Assembly: GCA_902528515.1 (NCBI GenBank)
Contig: CABZTD010000012.1
Span: 1 to 53,231 of the forward strand
Source of the DNA: K189A clade bacterium
Lineage (GTDB): Bacteria > Pseudomonadota > Gammaproteobacteria > Pseudomonadales > Azotimanducaceae
DNA: 53,231 nucleotides
Direction: 5' to 3'
The translations under genes and the position numbers were made by a program. Shown here piece after piece: positions 50,903-53,231 of this stretch. Positions within the stretch are counted from its first letter, which is position 1; each line of letters opens with the position of its first letter. The notes under the pieces are model-generated. The model did not search any database, had not been told where the DNA came from, and saw only the letters and a list, made by a program, of their open reading frames with translations.

Positions 50903-51805
50903 TCAAGAGGAGGTGTGGTGAGCATACCAGTGTCGCGCAATATCGACTCGCCGACATATCCAGACGTCTTTATGCGCCGAGACGTACTCTAAAAATCGTT
51001 TTAATGCTCGAGTTCTACCAGGCCTTCCAGTTATTCGACAATGAAGACCGATGTTTAACATTTTCGGAGAGTGAGCTCCCTCCTCATATAGCTGATCAAA
51101 AGCATCTTTTAGATAAGTAAAAAACTGATCGCCAGAATTAAAGCCCTGTAGGGTGGCAAAACGCATATCGTTGGTGTCGAGGGTATAGGGAATAATCAGG
51201 TGAGGCCGATTTTCGTTGATATGCCAGTAGGGTAAATCGTCGGCGTAGGAATCTGAGTCGTAGAGAAGTCCGCTATACTCCAACAAGATCTTGCGGGTAT
51301 TGGGGCTGTCCCTTCCGGTATACCAACCGAGGGGCGGGTTACCCGTAACACGCTGGTGTGTTTCAAAAGCCAAGGCGATTTGCTCTCGCTCCTGTTCTAA
51401 CGGCATCGTCTGATGGCTTATCCATCGATAGGCATGACTGGCGATTTCCCAATCCGCTCTTAACATAGCTTCAACCACTGAAGCATTACGCTCCATGGCC
51501 ATTCCAACGCCGAAGACCGTTACTGGTATAGATAAATCATTTAGCAGATCATGCAATCGCCAAAATCCTGCTCGGCTTCCATATTCATACAAAGATTCCA
51601 TGCTCATATGACGCTGATTGAACGATTCGGCGTTAATAATTTCTGACAGAAACGTCTCAGAGCCGGCGTCGCCATGCAAAATATTGTTTTCTGCGCCTTC
51701 TTCGTAGTTAAGAACAATCTGCAATGCTAAGCGGGCTTGATTAGGCCATTGCGGCAATGGCGGATTACCCGCGTAACCCAGCATATCGCGAGGATAGTCG
51801 GTCAA
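50903..51805 (-). CDS. puuE: Allantoinase PuuE (polysaccharide-deacetylase family)
   Basis: 300 residues. It hydrolyses allantoin to allantoate. The typical PuuE N-terminus is TDYPRDMLGYAGNPPLPQWP, followed by LQIVLNYEEGAEN, WEIASHAYRWISHQTM, WYTGRDSPNTRKIL, SDSYADDLPYW and GLHCRITGRPGR. The start is TTG at 51805, decided by AAGGAG with six-base spacing and by homologous N-terminus. It is convergent with puuD, with 25 bases between them. Confidence 0.94.
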   Translation of the reverse strand: MTDYPRDMLGYAGNPPLPQWPNQARLALQIVLNYEEGAENNILHGDAGSETFLSEIINAESFNQRHMSMESLYEYGSRAGFWRLHDLLNDLSIPVTVFGVGMAMERNASVVEAMLRADWEIASHAYRWISHQTMPLEQEREQIALAFETHQRVTGNPPLGWYTGRDSPNTRKILLEYSGLLYDSDSYADDLPYWHINENRPHLIIPYTLDTNDMRFATLQGFNSGDQFFTYLKDAFDQLYEEGAHSPKMLNIGLHCRITGRPGRTRALKRFLEYVSAHKDVWICRRVDIARHWYAHHTSS

Positions 51806-52245
51806 AATTTGCTCCTTGGTTAGCCAATAACCTTAGCAAAGCGAGTGAATGAAACGAAAGTGAATGTTGGATCAAGGTTATGGGCGAAGTGACCAGCGGT
51901 CTGCTAAGAGATAAATCCGCACCACTTTGGTGCTGCAGGTATATGTGAGGCACCCAAATCGTTCTTGGCTCTCTGCGCGAATGTTGCTAATGAGACAAAT
52001 GCGGGACGACCCTTAAAGTTGAACGCGGTCAAACAAAGGGAAAATCAAGAGTTTTGCCTTTCATCGATCCTGAAAAAAGTTGCGGTAACAAAAAGGCTTC
52101 GAGTTGGCGGTTTAAACGATCGCGGCATAGGATTTGCAGGAAGCGGGTACCTATGTCCTCGATTGATAAACACATAGGACCCGGGGATCGCAATTCTTAC
52201 CGCGGTGAATTGTTGAAGAAATCTCTAGACGTAGGAAAAAAGGTT
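51806..52245. other. 440-base gap between puuE and the DUF3450 gene
   Basis: This stretch contains the divergent promoters of puuE and the DUF3450 operon. The DUF3450 frame is open back to a TTG at 52054, but that extension looks non-homologous. A small imperfect hairpin (CCTATGT 52150-52156, ACATAGG 52172-52178) is present. I see no other gene. Confidence 0.35.
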
Positions 52246-53013
52246 ATGAAAAAAGTACTCACGGCCCAGATGTTCCTCTTCATCGGCATGTCGCTCGGGC
52301 TAGCGTATGCAGAGGTCGACGAGTTGTCTCCCGCTTTGGCGGAGCAAGCAAATTCCGACTCTGCGGCACGAGCAAGTCAAGAAAGAATAAATACCTTGGC
52401 AGATGCAGAGGCAAGGGATTTGCAACGGTTTAGAACTGCTTCACAGCGTTTAGAGAGCCTCGAAATCTACAATGTACAACTGCAGAAGCTTATAGATTCG
52501 CAAGCTCGCGAAATCGAATCCATCGTTAGACAGACAGAAGAGATCGAGAATATCGAAACAGGGGCGTTGCCTCTGATGATCAAGATGACGTCAACGTTGA
52601 AAGAGATCGTTGAACTCGACACTCCATTTCTGACCTTAGAACGCGAACAGCGTGTCGCAAACCTTGCTGCACTAATCGACCGCGCAGACGTTACTGCGGG
52701 CGAAAAATTTCGCCGTATTATGGAGGCCTATTTGGTCGAGGTTGATTATGGACGAACGATTGAAGCGTATCGCAGTGAACTGGCGATGAATGGTGTCGTT
52801 CGTACCGTAGACTTTTTGCGTATTGGCAGGGTTGGTCTCTACTACCAAACGCTAGATGGGGAAGAGAGTGGACACTGGAATTCAAAGAATCGCGTCTTCG
52901 AGCGGCTCGATGATTCTGCTCGACGTCCAATCATGCTGGGGTTACGAGTGGCCAGAAAACAATCCCCTCCGGAGCTTCTATCGCTACCAATTAACGTGCC
53001 GGAGGCACAGTAG
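52246..53013 (+). CDS. DUF3450 family periplasmic coiled-coil protein
   Basis: 255 residues from ATG 52246, giving a signal peptide MKKVLTAQMFLFIGMSLGLA ending in YA. The mature chain is a long coiled coil (SQERINTLADAEARDLQRFR and onward). The C-terminal part has family features FLTLEREQRVANL, YGRTIEAYR and VDFLRIGRVGLYYQTLDG. DUF3450 proteins are commonly the first gene of an ExbB/ExbB2/ExbD/TonB/TPR operon in gammaproteobacteria. The next gene matches this. Confidence 0.9.
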   Translation: MKKVLTAQMFLFIGMSLGLAYAEVDELSPALAEQANSDSAARASQERINTLADAEARDLQRFRTASQRLESLEIYNVQLQKLIDSQAREIESIVRQTEEIENIETGALPLMIKMTSTLKEIVELDTPFLTLEREQRVANLAALIDRADVTAGEKFRRIMEAYLVEVDYGRTIEAYRSELAMNGVVRTVDFLRIGRVGLYYQTLDGEESGHWNSKNRVFERLDDSARRPIMLGLRVARKQSPPELLSLPINVPEAQ

Positions 53014-53015
53014 TT

Positions 53016-53231
53016 ATGATCAACACCATACTTAAAAGAGCTTGTTCGGCAGCCGCTGGATTCTCTCAAAGCCTTCGACGGGTCTCTTGTCTAGTTTTGT
53101 CGCTCGGAGCTATAGGTGCTTCGCAATTGGCGGGAGCGGAGGTTACATCTCTTGAAGGGCTTTTTGAGCGAGTAAAGAGTGGTTCCTCAGCTGAAGCGGA
53201 GAGAAATCGACAGCGGGAGGCAAGGTTTGCA
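53016..53231 (+). CDS. MotA/TolQ/ExbB-family protein, N-terminal part, cut by window edge
   Basis: 72 residues seen. ATG at 53016 is two bases after the DUF3450 stop, with GGAGG at 53001-53005. A signal-like hydrophobic stretch ends ASQLAGA, followed by a region like LEGLFERVKSG and RNRQREARFA, typical of the periplasmic N-terminal domain of the large ExbB-type proteins that follow DUF3450. The channel domain lies beyond the window. Confidence 0.8.
   Translation, partial: MINTILKRACSAAAGFSQSLRRVSCLVLSLGAIGASQLAGAEVTSLEGLFERVKSGSSAEAERNRQREARFA

Noticed and set aside
51965-52177. 70-residue plus-strand frame upstream of DUF3450
   Set aside because: No SD, no family resemblance, and it overlaps the regulatory gap in another frame from the real gene.
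1-53231. tRNA, rRNA, CRISPR, insertion-sequence or prophage signals
   Set aside because: Read for cloverleaf ends, regular repeat-spacer patterns, transposase motifs and integrase motifs; none was seen. A tRNAscan or ISfinder run would settle it.

Overview
The window reads as chromosomal DNA of a Gram-negative, probably aerobic marine-type gammaproteobacterium. The evidence is a TonB-dependent receptor, a DUF3450/ExbB-type pair of the sort that energises TonB at the right edge, several CoA-linked catabolic enzymes, an Anbu proteasome homologue, and a membrane urate hydroxylase with a cytochrome c domain. The taxonomic guess is inference. I see no rRNA, tRNA, CRISPR array, transposase, phage gene or recognisable transcription factor.

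Region 1 (1-13.1 kb) is a loose set of small oxidative and CoA-linked units. It holds a duplicated-domain secreted protein, a PRISE-like reductase, an isopenicillin-N-synthase-type oxygenase split by a -1 frameshift at a T TTT TTA heptamer, a PhoD-like phosphoesterase, a crotonase/CoA-transferase pair, a luciferase-like oxidoreductase, a PhyH oxygenase fused to HEAT-like repeats, an SDR without its catalytic YxxxK, and a two-Rossmann flavoprotein.

Region 2 (13.2-22.5 kb) is a minus-strand dipeptide/oligopeptide-type ABC operon (permease, permease, binding protein, two ATPases). A second crotonase gene, a quinone-reductase-like MDR and a beta-propeller hydrolase-like gene lie divergently. A strong palindrome with a direct repeat sits between the divergent units.

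Region 3 (22.6-27.5 kb) holds a DUF985 cupin, then circularly permuted ATP-grasp, alpha-E, a zinc-ribbon metallopeptidase, and Anbu in convergent orientation. This is a predicted peptide-ligation and proteolysis module.

Region 4 (28.1-35.8 kb) holds a TonB-dependent receptor and a six-gene operon: PhyH oxygenase, SsuB/TauB-type ATPase, two permeases, a Tat-exported NMT1-like lipoprotein and a TauD-like oxygenase. It looks like an uptake-plus-oxidation system for an unidentified small molecule.

Region 5 (36.2-51.8 kb) is a nearly complete purine-to-allantoate locus. It encodes an exported adenosine deaminase, an NCS2 permease, an AtzG/AtzE-like pair, 8-oxoguanine deaminase, XdhA-XdhB-XdhC, UraD, UraH, guanine deaminase, PuuD and PuuE. 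Guanine is deaminated to xanthine, xanthine is oxidised to urate, 8-oxoguanine enters directly as urate, and urate passes through HIU and OHCU to allantoin and allantoate. The small amidase pair may act further down.

Region 6 (52.2 kb to the end) holds a DUF3450 protein and the start of an ExbB/TolQ-family protein, probably the beginning of a TonB-energising operon.

Several starts were moved from the longest open frame to positions with a Shine-Dalgarno (SD) sequence or a coupled overlap. No database search was run; family names rest on motifs recognised by eye.
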